From Planctomycetaceae bacterium (lineage in GTDB: Bacteria; Planctomycetota; Phycisphaerae; Phycisphaerales; UBA1924), in NCBI GenBank assembly GCA_021294835.1, contig JAJTDF010000001.1:1-64000 (forward strand): a stretch of 64,000 nt of DNA, given 5' to 3'. Shown in pieces: positions 29,101 to 37,154 of this stretch. Under the pieces are notes generated by a model, which was not told the DNA's origin, did no database searches, and was given only the letters and a program-made list of their open reading frames with translations. Position numbers and translations under genes: made by a program. The stretch's first letter is position 1; each line of letters begins with the position of its first letter.

Positions 29101-29276
29101 AAGGCCAGGAGCGGCATGCCGGCCGGGGAGGCCATCAGCAGCGTGGAGACAACGGCATATGCCGCTCCAACGCCGGCGCCAACCGCAAAGCCGGTTCCTG
29201 CCGAGCGAACCACCGCTGAGGCGGTGAGCCGGTTGCGAGCTCGCGAGGCCACCCTGAGAGAGTTCATCTCCGGCAT
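26127..29276 (-). CDS. Giant Pro/Gln/Ser-rich coiled-coil membrane protein
   Basis: About 1049 residues. Two or three N-terminal transmembrane segments (about 25-75 and 130-155) come before a helical, Ala/Glu/Arg-rich region (about 180-430). A very long low-complexity tract of Pro, Gln, Ser and Gly follows (about 430-800), then a second helical Gln/Arg/Glu-rich section (about 780-850) and more low-complexity sequence. I recognise no enzyme domain. In planctomycete operons proteins of this look (DUF4175-like) sit directly upstream of a VWA protein, as here with a 4-nt overlap. ATG 29276 and ATG 29267 are both candidate starts, neither with a good ribosome site. Confidence 0.72.
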   Translation of the reverse strand: MPEMNSLRVASRARNRLTASAVVRSAGTGFAVGAGVGAAYAVVSTLLMASPAGMPLLALAAGAGGGLLIGAASGLVGRPSKAAAAAELDRRLGLKDAISTAVEIAASGDRSGLATVAMADGERAAGTASLAKAIPITFGRPWAIGGVALLAGVAALQWLPPGRGQVWLAGVFSRPSSTSPAPIDNPEQLAERVAAVRAVAEAAGGPSPQPGTDDPAAALRAIESELQSGRIPPAEARARTTQAIEQIARNAEERAREQQAADAAFRDLLARQQRLDSTPDGALTRSLRNGDLTAAQQALSDLARQWDAISPEDRETLAQQLRELASDLRQTPAENPPLAAETQEALRAAGLTPEQAGELAAQPPADASQAAASPQGNAPGSTPGSPPGSPPGSPPGSALEERLRDAGVDPEQARRTAEQVRDNAQERAAAEQARERAEQLAQQLERAAKDAQDAQSQPSQPSPPPTPPPAQPPAASSGTPPQGNSGPADSKPSTQPTTGPQPDSQSREQPASGPNQPQPPDATQPATGERTGGASPSGSPQSSPQSGPQSGPQPTPNQPGGEAPSGEPTPPRATPGDQPPSPPQGQPNSQPNATGSPSGQPQPGQTPPSQSPPSPSQSAPSQQPGSSQPNSPQPGPGSPPAGQATPPSSQPGQPAAPGQPARPSDQPLPSEGRPPSQPPTSPQSGPPPGSEKAPGDGRAPTSGAQQPGSSERPASQPQPAGQQPGQTSPQPSRPASDGTPQDPNASPDPAAQPKLPDNLEQLREQIERFQKDQESGRISREQAEQLREQARRWWDNASPEQRQRLEELAEQFQQQQRQEGRQSQDQQQQAGNPQGRPANPQSPRGGSSPQPTSQPERPEASPSQPGQPGSRRNPGDSGFEQQGSRPGTAEPNNQSAASPGDGRSRVGAGSASTRQAPQGTPLAPGSQAMDARPGSGGPSDTQRERTIAEWFGQGAAGPGGAGASSGPADAQQVLERAANAGKQAVEDRVVPGRMDGLLQRWFRRSLPQAVGGGTAAPATPAGQTQPSAAPPSGPAPVAPAAPSAGGGGK
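28086..28133 (-). repeat. 12-bp tandem repeat encoding SPPG units
   Basis: Three perfect copies of GCTGCCGGGGGG (plus-strand reading) and one degenerate copy lie in tandem. In the minus-strand gene they give repeating Gly-Ser-Pro-Pro. Such in-frame repeats can change copy number without breaking the gene. Confidence 0.85.
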
Positions 29277-29351
29277 ACGAATGAGGGTAAGCGCCGGGTC
29301 GGCGGTGCAGGGCACAATCCAGTCTGGACAGGCCCCTTTGGGCTGCGGCCC

Positions 29352-31934
29352 TCAGCCCTTGGCGGCAGGCGGCAGTTCGGGTCGGCCCGGCAGTGCTGCG
29401 GGCTGGGAAGGCATCGGCTGGGAAGGCGGATCGGCCGGATCCTCAGATTCCACCGGCTCGGGGGTGCTCGGCACCAGCAGCGTACCCAGAGCGTGCATCG
29501 CGGCTCGCACGGTCTGCCCTTCCACGGTTGGGGCCGGAACCGCCCAGGCGAGTGTGCGGGCAGCATCGTCGGGATGGCGGTCGAACCAGAGAATGAGCTG
29601 GGGGGTGGGCGAGGACGGATCGTCGGCGGCGGGCACGCCGGACAGCCAGTGCTGGAGCGCGATGACCGCGTCTGTGGAGCGGGGTTCGTAGGTGCCCCGG
29701 GCCCGCAGCGCCGAGGCCTTGAGGTCCAGGACGCGGTCGCGGAGGGCGGCGTCTTGCTCGTCTCCGGTGAGCAATCGGAAGCCCGCCCGACGAAGCCGCT
29801 CGCACAGTTCCTTGATCCGCGACGCATGCTCGGGGGCGGCTGAGGCGAGTTCCTCGAAAACCAGTACCGGCACGTTCTCGACAGTGGGCTGCATCTGCGC
29901 GGAGCGGTTGCGGCTGTGCCGGCGAGCATTGCCCGCCTGTCCGGCATCAGGTCGCCGCACTGTACCGGTGAACACTTGGGCGAGGCCGGTTGCGGTTTCC
30001 TGCCAACTGCGGCGGATCATCCGGCTGTCGGCGGTCGCAAACGCGACATCCAGCACGGGCGGCTCGGGGGGGCTTGGCTGCGCTGTGTTGGCCTGCGTCG
30101 CGGTGCGGGATCGCGCCCCGGTGCCGCCGGAGGCGAGGCCCACCAGAATGACCACAAAGCCCAGGGCAATGGCGGCGGCCATGAGCACACCCGCGTTGAC
30201 CCCCGCCGGCATGCGGTCGCTGATGGGTTTGCCGGGTCCGCCGGCATCGGGGAAGGGGCGGCGCATGCGCTGATAGGCCGCGGCGCGGCGTTCGGCGACG
30301 CGTCGCCGTGCGCTGGCAAGTTGTTCCGCTGCGGTGCGAGGACCACCCACGGGGGTGGTGGCGGCTGCTGCGACGCGGGGCAGGGGCGAGGCGGCGCGGG
30401 TGACGATCGCCGGCGCGGGCTGGCCGTCGGGGCTGTAGCGGCCGGCGACCGGGCCGGGTGGCGCCGCGGCCGAGGTGTCGGCCTGGGAGAGGATCGGTCC
30501 GGCGGCATCGCCCGAGGGCAACTGGGTGGGCGAATCGGTGAGCGAGACCGACGGGAGATCGGCCACGCGCAGGGCCGACAGGGCCGCCGAGCCGGCCTTG
30601 GCGGCGGTGAGCACCGTCAGCAGATCTGACAGCATGGCGTTGGCCGAGGGGTATCGCTTGTCGTAATCGGTCATGGCGCGACGGACCACCCAGCGGAGGG
30701 GTTCGGGCACCGCCTTGGAGATGTGCGACAGGGCGCCGTGGGCGGGGAAGGAGTTCTCAAGCACGGCGTACAGCACCGCACCGGCGCCGTAGACGTCAAA
30801 GCGGGCACCATCAACCTCGTGGACCTTCACGCCTCGGAGCGCCAGTCGCACCATCTCCGGGTCGCGGAAGTACTCGGTGCCGTGGGTGGTCAGCGTCATG
30901 CCCGAGCGGAGGGGCGTCACCAGACCGAAATCCACCAAGTGGGCCCGGCCGTCGCCGGCGTGCACGATGATGTTGTCGGGCTTGATGTCCTTGTGCCAGA
31001 GCCCGGCCCGGTGGTACTGATCCAGCGTGGCGACCAGATCAACCACGAAGGACACCGCCTGGGTCAGTTGCTCGTGCGAGAGGCCATCTGGTCCGGATGC
31101 CGCGTGCAGTCGATGAGTGACCAGTGAGAGTGAGTCGCCCGGCACGTATCGCATCACGTAGTGGAAGCGGTCGCCGGCCATGTCGTGCTCGAGGACCAGG
31201 CCGAGCTTGCGGGCGGCTTCCAGAGCGCGGGACTCGCGCACGATCTGGGGGAGCGACGAGCCGTCGGAAACCGAGAAGGACTTGATGACCACATCGCCGA
31301 CCGGGGCGAAGCCGTCGCGCTCGAGCTGGGCGGTCTTGATCTCGTCCGGGCGCGCGATGTAAAGCCGGCCGCCGGAGCCGCCCCCCGCCAGCGTGCCGAG
31401 GATGGTGTAGCCGTCAAACTGGGCGGCACGCCGCGAACTGGGGCCCAGCGGCCGGGCAACTGGCTCAGCGGCGGCGGTGGCTGTCTCGAGCGGGGACTTA
31501 CCCAACTGGGCGGTCGCGGCAGGAGCGGCGCCGGTCGGACCGGGAGCGGCGGCGACTGCCGCGGGTACGCGATGCTCCAGGCCTTCCACCATGCCATGCA
31601 GGTAGAACAGGCGGAGCGGGTGCCCGAGGATGAGCCGGTAGGTGCAAGCGACCAGGGCGGCGGACTCACCCTGGATGGAGCGGCCGAAGTGCTCAGCGGC
31701 GGACCAGCGGCCGATGACCACGTTGCCCAGGGCCAGGAAGCAGAAGGCGAACCAGGTGAGGATGCAGCCGACGAAACGAACCAGGTCGGTCAGCGTGTAG
31801 TAGAGGTAGCGGCTGATGTGGGCCAGCAGCCAGCCCACGCCCTTGAAGAACGGCACGATGAGATAGATGACCGCCAGTACGGCCAGGGGCACGCCGACAA
31901 AGACGGTCAGCAGGATGGGGATGGCTGTTTCCAT
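29352..31934 (-). CDS. Membrane Ser/Thr protein kinase
   Basis: About 860 residues. Two N-terminal hydrophobic segments (about 8-30 and 50-72) precede a linker and a kinase domain (about 175-440) with GGGSGGRLYIA as glycine loop, VIKSF with the ATP lysine, HKDIKPDN (HRD varied to HKD), VDFGLV and DVYGAGAVLYA. After a polar linker a further transmembrane helix (about 574-597) leads to a C-terminal domain of about 260 residues that is probably outside the membrane. There is no zinc finger, unlike the kinase at 19-22 kb. It lies 34 bp downstream of a sigma factor gene and is probably cotranscribed with it. ATG 31934 is chosen; GTG 31949 is possible. Confidence 0.85.
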   Translation of the reverse strand: METAIPILLTVFVGVPLAVLAVIYLIVPFFKGVGWLLAHISRYLYYTLTDLVRFVGCILTWFAFCFLALGNVVIGRWSAAEHFGRSIQGESAALVACTYRLILGHPLRLFYLHGMVEGLEHRVPAAVAAAPGPTGAAPAATAQLGKSPLETATAAAEPVARPLGPSSRRAAQFDGYTILGTLAGGGSGGRLYIARPDEIKTAQLERDGFAPVGDVVIKSFSVSDGSSLPQIVRESRALEAARKLGLVLEHDMAGDRFHYVMRYVPGDSLSLVTHRLHAASGPDGLSHEQLTQAVSFVVDLVATLDQYHRAGLWHKDIKPDNIIVHAGDGRAHLVDFGLVTPLRSGMTLTTHGTEYFRDPEMVRLALRGVKVHEVDGARFDVYGAGAVLYAVLENSFPAHGALSHISKAVPEPLRWVVRRAMTDYDKRYPSANAMLSDLLTVLTAAKAGSAALSALRVADLPSVSLTDSPTQLPSGDAAGPILSQADTSAAAPPGPVAGRYSPDGQPAPAIVTRAASPLPRVAAAATTPVGGPRTAAEQLASARRRVAERRAAAYQRMRRPFPDAGGPGKPISDRMPAGVNAGVLMAAAIALGFVVILVGLASGGTGARSRTATQANTAQPSPPEPPVLDVAFATADSRMIRRSWQETATGLAQVFTGTVRRPDAGQAGNARRHSRNRSAQMQPTVENVPVLVFEELASAAPEHASRIKELCERLRRAGFRLLTGDEQDAALRDRVLDLKASALRARGTYEPRSTDAVIALQHWLSGVPAADDPSSPTPQLILWFDRHPDDAARTLAWAVPAPTVEGQTVRAAMHALGTLLVPSTPEPVESEDPADPPSQPMPSQPAALPGRPELPPAAKG

Positions 31935-31968
31935 GCCAAAGGGCGGCACCGTCAGCGCTCAGAACCGA

Positions 31969-32730
31969 TCAGCCGTCACGACGGTCGTCGGTGGAACGCC
32001 GATAGATCTCACCCACCGCCTCGTCGAATGTCACGTCATCCGCTTGTTTGGGATCGAGCGGCAATCCGTTTCGTCCGGGTTCCTGAAGCTCGTCTTCGGT
32101 GAACGAATAGGTGGCAACGACCTCGTTGAGCCGCCGGCGGAGCACTTCGCGGACCGTCGCCAGTCGCCGCGAGACGGTGGGTTCTGATGTGCCCATGGCC
32201 TGGGCCACGTCCTTCCCGGAGCGGCCGTCGAGCACCCGCATGCGGTAGATCTCAAAGTCGCGGAAGTCGCACTGCTTCTCGGCCAGCCGCAGGGCGGCGT
32301 GTACCTTGGCCCGGAACATGGCCGCTTCGTACGCCTGATCAGGGGCAGGCCCGCTGGAGGCCGCCATCCAGGAGTCGTCCAGCGTGGCCGTGCGGCCGAT
32401 GCGAGGGGCTGACCCGCTGGAGGAGGGGCCGACGCCCGACCCGCCCCGCTTTTGGGCCGATCGCCGGTCGATCTCGTCACCCAGCACGTGCTTGGCGATG
32501 GCCAGCAGCCAGGTGGAGAAGCGGGCGCCCTTGGAGGGGTCGTACCGGTCGATGGAGTCGGAAAGGGCCGCGAGGGTTTCCTGAGACAGATCGCGGACGG
32601 TTTCCGGGCCGATCCGGCCCTTGCCCCACTTGGTGAGCTGAGCGCGCAGCACCGGGCCAAAGGTCTCCCAGAGTTCGAACCAGGCGGCCTGGTCCTGAGC
32701 CCGAAGCCGGGCGATGAAGCTGGTGGTCAT
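31969..32730 (-). CDS. Sigma-70 family (ECF-like) RNA polymerase sigma factor
   Basis: About 253 residues. Region 2 (FELWETFGPVLRAQL, VRDLSQETLAALSDSI, GARFSTWLLAIAKHVLGDEID) and region 4 (DFEIYRMRVLDGRSGKDVAQAMGTSEPTVSRRLA, read as two adjacent parts) are separated by a 50-residue Ser/Gly linker, longer than in most ECF factors. A 45-residue acidic tail follows region 4. It precedes the membrane kinase gene, so this is a second sigma/kinase pair in the same run of genes. ATG 32730 (MTTSFIARL) fits family starts; an in-frame ATG at 32820 would add 30 residues of unlikely sequence. Confidence 0.85.
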   Translation of the reverse strand: MTTSFIARLRAQDQAAWFELWETFGPVLRAQLTKWGKGRIGPETVRDLSQETLAALSDSIDRYDPSKGARFSTWLLAIAKHVLGDEIDRRSAQKRGGSGVGPSSSGSAPRIGRTATLDDSWMAASSGPAPDQAYEAAMFRAKVHAALRLAEKQCDFRDFEIYRMRVLDGRSGKDVAQAMGTSEPTVSRRLATVREVLRRRLNEVVATYSFTEDELQEPGRNGLPLDPKQADDVTFDEAVGEIYRRSTDDRRDG

Positions 32731-33167
32731 GGCGTTGAGCACGCGGGAGGTTAGCCGGGGATTCGCTACGCCCTTGGTTTGGGCCTGCGGGGGCTGGTTC
32801 TCCGGCCGGATTGCGGCCATTGGCGGGGCAGGTGCAAGCCCGCTTCGCCCCGGTGTTTATCGCCGCCCGGCCCACCGGCGTGCCGGGATCTCCTGCTGGC
32901 CGTGGGCGGAGCCCTGACGGCCCGCGTGACACTGACGGGCGCGGAGATGTTCCGGTTGTGCTGACTGTGCGGACACTCGCCCGTGCGTGAGGATGATCGC
33001 AGATCGCCGGGCGCGAAAGCCGCGGCTCGGGTTTCCCAACCACCTCATCACCGGCGGTGTTCGCCCGGCCCGGATTCTCCGGTGTTCGGGCGGATGTGTG
33101 GGGCGCCAGCGAGCGCACGCCGGTCAAACCCAAGCCAGCCGTCAGGTGATACGGCAAGGAGCAAGCC
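32731..33167. other. Divergent intergenic region between sigma factor and coiled-coil gene
   Basis: 437 bp. Short open frames here have arginine/proline-rich translations and no ribosome sites, so none is called. Several short GC hairpins are visible. The only clear signal is AAGGAG just before the ATG at 33168. No promoter could be placed with confidence. Confidence 0.5.
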
Positions 33168-34214
33168 ATGGTGAACTTCTCACGGACAATGGTCAAGGCG
33201 GGCGTGATCGGGGCCCTGGGCCTGGGCGGGCTGCTGGTCGTCGCCGGACCCGACCGCATCAGCGCCCTGTTCCGCCAGGCGCAGGACAGCATCAACGACA
33301 AGATCGATGAGCACATCACCGATCCGGTCGCTTTGCGGGCGCAGTTGAAGAACCTTGAAGCCCAGTACCCCAAGCGGATCGAGCAGGTGCGGGGGGATCT
33401 AGCGCAGGTGCGTGCCCATGTGGCGCAGCTGCGTCGCGAACGGGAAGTGAGCGAGCGGGTGGTCGCCCTGACCGAGAGCGACCTGGGCCTGCTCCGCTCG
33501 GCGATGACGCAGGTGCAGGAGGCGACGGTGGTGAACGCGTCGCTGACCGAACCGACGGCCATTCGCGTGCAGTTCAACGACCAGTTGCTGACGGTGGACG
33601 AGACGATGAGCCGTGCCGCCGAGGTCAACAGCACCCGCGAGCACCACCTCGGCCGCATCGCCGATCTGCATCGTGATCTTGGGCACCTTGAGAAGCAGGA
33701 GCAGCGGCTGGCGGCGATGCTGACCAAACTGCAGGCGGAAGCCTCGGAGTTCCGCGTGCAACTGGGCCAACTTGACCGTCAGGTGGACTCCATCGCCCGC
33801 AACGAGCGGATGATCTCGGTGCTCAAGTCCCGCGAGGAGGCGATCAACGAGCAGTCCCGTTACCGTGCCGCCAGTCTGGACGGCCTGACCGGTCGACTGG
33901 CGGAGATCCGGGCTCGTCAGGAGGGGGAACTGGCCTCCCTTGGACAGCACGCTGACCGCACCGATTACGAGACGCGGGCCAAGGTGGCCATCGACCGGGA
34001 TGCCGGCAAGGGCATTCTGACCACCCCGCCGACCGGGGGGACCGACGCCGCGAAGCCGGCTGCGCCCCGCCAAGAGCCCGCTGCCGGGAAAACACTGGTG
34101 ATCAAGCCCCGCGCAACGCCCCCCTCCCCGGCAGCCGCTACAGCGGAGGCCGACCCCGGCCCGCAGCCCGGGCAGGTGTCCCCCGGAGCCACCCCGGTGG
34201 CCGGTCGGAACTGA
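33168..34214 (+). CDS. Membrane-anchored coiled-coil protein
   Basis: 348 residues, function not recognised. A short N-terminal hydrophobic helix (about 9-27) is followed by about 250 residues of near-continuous charged helix with coiled-coil character (EQVRGDLAQVRAHVAQL, EKQEQRLAAMLTKLQ), and a disordered Pro/Ala/Thr-rich C-terminal tail (about 285-348). ATG 33168 has AAGGAG about 7 nt upstream. It precedes the mre genes on the same strand with a 270-bp gap that includes a hairpin. A structural role at the envelope is possible but inferred only from context. Confidence 0.75.
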   Translation: MVNFSRTMVKAGVIGALGLGGLLVVAGPDRISALFRQAQDSINDKIDEHITDPVALRAQLKNLEAQYPKRIEQVRGDLAQVRAHVAQLRREREVSERVVALTESDLGLLRSAMTQVQEATVVNASLTEPTAIRVQFNDQLLTVDETMSRAAEVNSTREHHLGRIADLHRDLGHLEKQEQRLAAMLTKLQAEASEFRVQLGQLDRQVDSIARNERMISVLKSREEAINEQSRYRAASLDGLTGRLAEIRARQEGELASLGQHADRTDYETRAKVAIDRDAGKGILTTPPTGGTDAAKPAAPRQEPAAGKTLVIKPRATPPSPAAATAEADPGPQPGQVSPGATPVAGRN

Positions 34215-34253
34215 CCGTCGCCCCCCTGCCCCGAAAAACGCAGGTTCAACCCC

Positions 34254-34310
34254 GAACGCCCGCGATCGCTCCGATTACTGCCGGAGTTGATGCGGGCGTT
34301 TGGCTGTTTG
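34254..34310 (+). terminator. Terminator-like hairpin between the coiled-coil gene and mreB
   Basis: AACGCCCGC (34255-34263) pairs with GCGGGCGTT (34292-34300), enclosing a smaller CTCCG/CGGAG hairpin. The following sequence TGGCTGTTTG has few T residues, so termination efficiency is doubtful. Confidence 0.4.
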
Positions 34311-34484
34311 AAGGGGCGGGAACCCGACAAGGCCCGATCAGTTCGGAATCTGGGGGCGGCCGGCCACGAATGGTGGCTTCGCCCCCCTCGCGCCGATAAC
34401 CTCCCAGTATCCAATGTGTGCCCGGCCGACCGTCGGCGGGCGATGGCGTTGGTGTGAGGCAAGGAGGCACCCCTGGCATATTCG

Positions 34485-35534
34485 ATGGATCGCGTGCTGG
34501 GACTGGTCAGCGTCGACATGGGGATCGACCTGGGAACCTGCAACACCCTCGTCGCTGTACGCGGGCAGGGCATCGTGCTGAACGAGCCCAGCGTGGTGGC
34601 CGTTCGCAAGGGCACCAGTCAGGTGCTGCAGACCCCACAGGGTGAGGCGGTGGGCTGGGTGGCCAAGGACATGCTCGGCAAGACCCCCGGGGCCATCACC
34701 GCCATCCGTCCGCTCAAAGAGGGCGTGATCAGCGACTTTGAGATCACCGAGGCGATGCTGAGCTACTTCATCCGCAAGGTCAACGGTCGGCGGCGGCTGT
34801 TCGGGCCTCGGGTGGTCATCAGTGTGCCCAGCGGCATCACCGCGGTGGAAAAGCGGGCGGTGTTCGATTCGGCTGATCGGGCTGGCGCTCGCCGGGCGTA
34901 TCTGTGCGAGCAGCCGCTGGCGGCGGCCATCGGTGCCGGGCTGCCGTGGACCGAGCCTCAGGCCTCGATGATCGTGGACATCGGCGGCGGCACCGCCGAC
35001 GTGGCCATCCTCTCGCTCGGCGACATCGCCGTTTGCGAGAGCCTGCGTGTGGCCGGCGATGATTTCGACGCGGCGATCATCGACCACATGAAGAAGACCT
35101 ACAACCTGATGATCGGCGAGCAGACCGCCGAACGCATCAAGATCGAGATCGGCTCGGCCGCCCCCACCGGCGATGAGCGCTCGATGGAGGTCCGGGGCCG
35201 GGACATGATCTCCGGTCTGCCCCGCAAGACGGTGGTGACCGCCGAAGAGATCCGCGAAGCGCTCCAAGAGCCGGTGAACAGCATCGTCGAGGCCGTGACG
35301 CGGACGCTGGAACGTGCCGAGCCGGAACTGGCCGCCGACCTGGTCGAAAGCGGCATCACCCTTGCTGGAGGCGGCGCACTGCTGCGGGGCATCGGCACCG
35401 TGCTGCAGAACGCCACCGGCCTGGCCGTGCGTATCGCCGACGACCCGCTGACCTGCGTCGCCCGGGGCACCGCGCTGTTCCTGGAGAACATCGAGCTGCT
35501 CAAGACCACGCTGGAGAACGATCTGGACGGTTGA
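34485..35534 (+). CDS. mreB: Rod shape-determining protein MreB
   Basis: 349 residues of bacterial actin, which forms membrane-bound filaments that guide peptidoglycan synthesis. Phosphate-1 loop GIDLGTCNTLV, phosphate-2 VDIGGGTADVAILS, adenosine motif AGGGALLRGI and VAGDDFDAAI are intact. It heads mreB-mreC-mreD, with only 4 bp between its stop and mreC. The ATG at 34485 is 17 nt after the strong AAGGAGG (34461-34467), too far for good initiation. An in-frame CTG at 34473 sits 5 nt from it and would add LAYS to the N-terminus. Confidence 0.95.
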   Translation: MDRVLGLVSVDMGIDLGTCNTLVAVRGQGIVLNEPSVVAVRKGTSQVLQTPQGEAVGWVAKDMLGKTPGAITAIRPLKEGVISDFEITEAMLSYFIRKVNGRRRLFGPRVVISVPSGITAVEKRAVFDSADRAGARRAYLCEQPLAAAIGAGLPWTEPQASMIVDIGGGTADVAILSLGDIAVCESLRVAGDDFDAAIIDHMKKTYNLMIGEQTAERIKIEIGSAAPTGDERSMEVRGRDMISGLPRKTVVTAEEIREALQEPVNSIVEAVTRTLERAEPELAADLVESGITLAGGGALLRGIGTVLQNATGLAVRIADDPLTCVARGTALFLENIELLKTTLENDLDG

Positions 35535-35538
35535 GGCG

Positions 35539-36516
35539 ATGGCACGCTGGTCGCACCTGAACCCGAGGACCGGCCTGGCTGCGGCCGCAACGGTGCTGGC
35601 GCTCCTGGCTGTAGTTCCGGGTCGATTTACCCCCTTTGCGGGCTGGTTCGCGGGCGTTGCCGACTTTGTAGTCTCGCCCGTCTCCGCCCCAGCCTCTACG
35701 CTGGTACGGTGGCTGGTTCGGCCCACGCCCACGCGGCCGTCCGACCCGCTCATGGCCATGCTCAAGACTGAGCGGGACCAGTTCAAAGACGCGTTCTTCC
35801 GCGAGCGAGCCGCCCGCGAGCAGTTGCAGCGGCAACTGGACAATTTGTCCCGCGCGATGAACCTCAGCCCCACCCCGGTCAGCGACGGGCAGTTGCGGCT
35901 GCTCTCTGCCGATGTGCTCGGTTCGCAGGGCGGCGGGGCAACGCAGTTTCTGCGGGTACGGGCCGGATCCGACAACGGACTGACTGAGGGCTCGGTGGCC
36001 GTGTATGACGCGGTGCACCTGGTCGGCCGGGTGCCGGTCGGAGGCGTATCGGATCGGACAGCTCGGGTGCTGCCGATCACCGACCGGGGCATGGGTGCAG
36101 TCACGGTAGCGGTTTTCCCGTTGGAAAACCCCGCCAATCCCGCCGCCAACGGGGCGGCGACTGAGGCCGCCACATCATCTCGCCAGACGCCGGCGCCTGA
36201 TCCGGCGTCGATCAGGCTCGCAGCGTTGCTCACACCCGACGGGGCGGGCGGGCTCAGCGGGTTGGCGGAAGCTCCGCGGCAGATCGCGGGCGCCATTCCC
36301 CCGACGGTGACCGTCGGCATGGTCGCGAGACTGGACGATCCGCGCTGGCCTCCGGAAGCCCAGATGCTGATCGTCGGCGTGGTGCAGTCGGTGGCCAGCC
36401 AGCCCAACGGCCGTCAGGTGCTCACTGTTCGACCCGTGTGGCGGCAGCCGCTGGCCGAGGTCACACTGCGGGTCACCTCTCCGCCGTCAACCGGCCAAGG
36501 GGGGCCCACGCGATGA
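35539..36516 (+). CDS. mreC: Rod shape-determining protein MreC
   Basis: 325 residues. An N-terminal transmembrane helix (about 12-30) is followed by a coiled coil (about 75-110, KTERDQFKDAFFRERAAREQ) and the paired beta-barrel region with RVRAGSDNGLTEGSVAV and DRTARVLPITDRG. An Ala/Pro-rich insertion (about 195-225) splits the second barrel and makes it longer than many MreC. Periplasmic MreC links MreB to the elongation synthases. ATG 35539 has GAGG 3 nt upstream. The stop overlaps the mreD start (ATGA). Confidence 0.88.
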   Translation: MARWSHLNPRTGLAAAATVLALLAVVPGRFTPFAGWFAGVADFVVSPVSAPASTLVRWLVRPTPTRPSDPLMAMLKTERDQFKDAFFRERAAREQLQRQLDNLSRAMNLSPTPVSDGQLRLLSADVLGSQGGGATQFLRVRAGSDNGLTEGSVAVYDAVHLVGRVPVGGVSDRTARVLPITDRGMGAVTVAVFPLENPANPAANGAATEAATSSRQTPAPDPASIRLAALLTPDGAGGLSGLAEAPRQIAGAIPPTVTVGMVARLDDPRWPPEAQMLIVGVVQSVASQPNGRQVLTVRPVWRQPLAEVTLRVTSPPSTGQGGPTR

Positions 36517-37109
36517 ATCCGCTGGCGGTTGCCGTGTTTGGCTATTTGCTGCTCGGGCTTGAAGAGGCGCTTCGACCGGCGTTGTCGCTTGGCGAAACCC
36601 GCATCGCACCCTATCTGGTGGTGGTGCTGGTCTGTTTCGTGGCTCTGCATGCACCGACACTCGCCGCGTTGTGGACAGGCTTGGCGCTCGGGCTGTGCAG
36701 CGACCTGCTGGCGGCCCGATCAGCCGAAGGGGGCGCCGCCGTCACGGTCATCATCGGCCCGAACGCGGTTGGCTTCCTAGCGGCCGCCGGCTTCGTGGTG
36801 GTGATCCGGGGGTTGATGATGCGGCGCAATCCATGGGTGATGGTCTTTCTGGCCGTGGTGGGCAGTGCGGTGGCCAAAGTCGCCGCTGCATTTCTGCTGG
36901 CCGTCCGGTCGGTGCTTGATCCGGCCATCTCCATCTCCCCCGCCGTCGAACTGACCACCGGACTGGGCTCATCCCTGTACACTGCGGTGACCGCTGCGGC
37001 GTTGGTCTGGCCGCTCAACCGCATGATCGGGCTGTTCGGGTTTGTCGATTGGCGTCCGGGCCGCGGGCGCGTGGGTGGCGCGGCTCGTCCGGGCCGATCC
37101 AGGCCATGA
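36513..37109 (+). CDS. mreD: MreD-like membrane protein
   Basis: 198 residues with about five hydrophobic helices (PLAVAVFGYLLLGL, APYLVVVLVCFVALHA, TLAALWTGLALGLCSDLL, VGFLAAAGFVVVIRGLM, WVMVFLAVVGSAVAKVAAAF). Size, topology and position after mreC support MreD, though primary-sequence similarity in this family is low. ATG 36513 overlaps the mreC TGA, so translation is coupled. A basic Arg/Gly tail closes the protein. The next gene (lipid-linked sugar transferase) starts 45 bp downstream. Confidence 0.75.
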   Translation: MNPLAVAVFGYLLLGLEEALRPALSLGETRIAPYLVVVLVCFVALHAPTLAALWTGLALGLCSDLLAARSAEGGAAVTVIIGPNAVGFLAAAGFVVVIRGLMMRRNPWVMVFLAVVGSAVAKVAAAFLLAVRSVLDPAISISPAVELTTGLGSSLYTAVTAAALVWPLNRMIGLFGFVDWRPGRGRVGGAARPGRSRP

Positions 37110-37154
37110 CCCCGTCGGGTCGATCCGCCCGCATCCGTCAGGAGTCCCCCGCTC

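Noticed and set aside
32714-33051. Short open frames in the sigma/coiled-coil intergenic region
   Set aside because: Small, Arg/Pro-rich, no Shine-Dalgarno sites, and overlapping in several frames.
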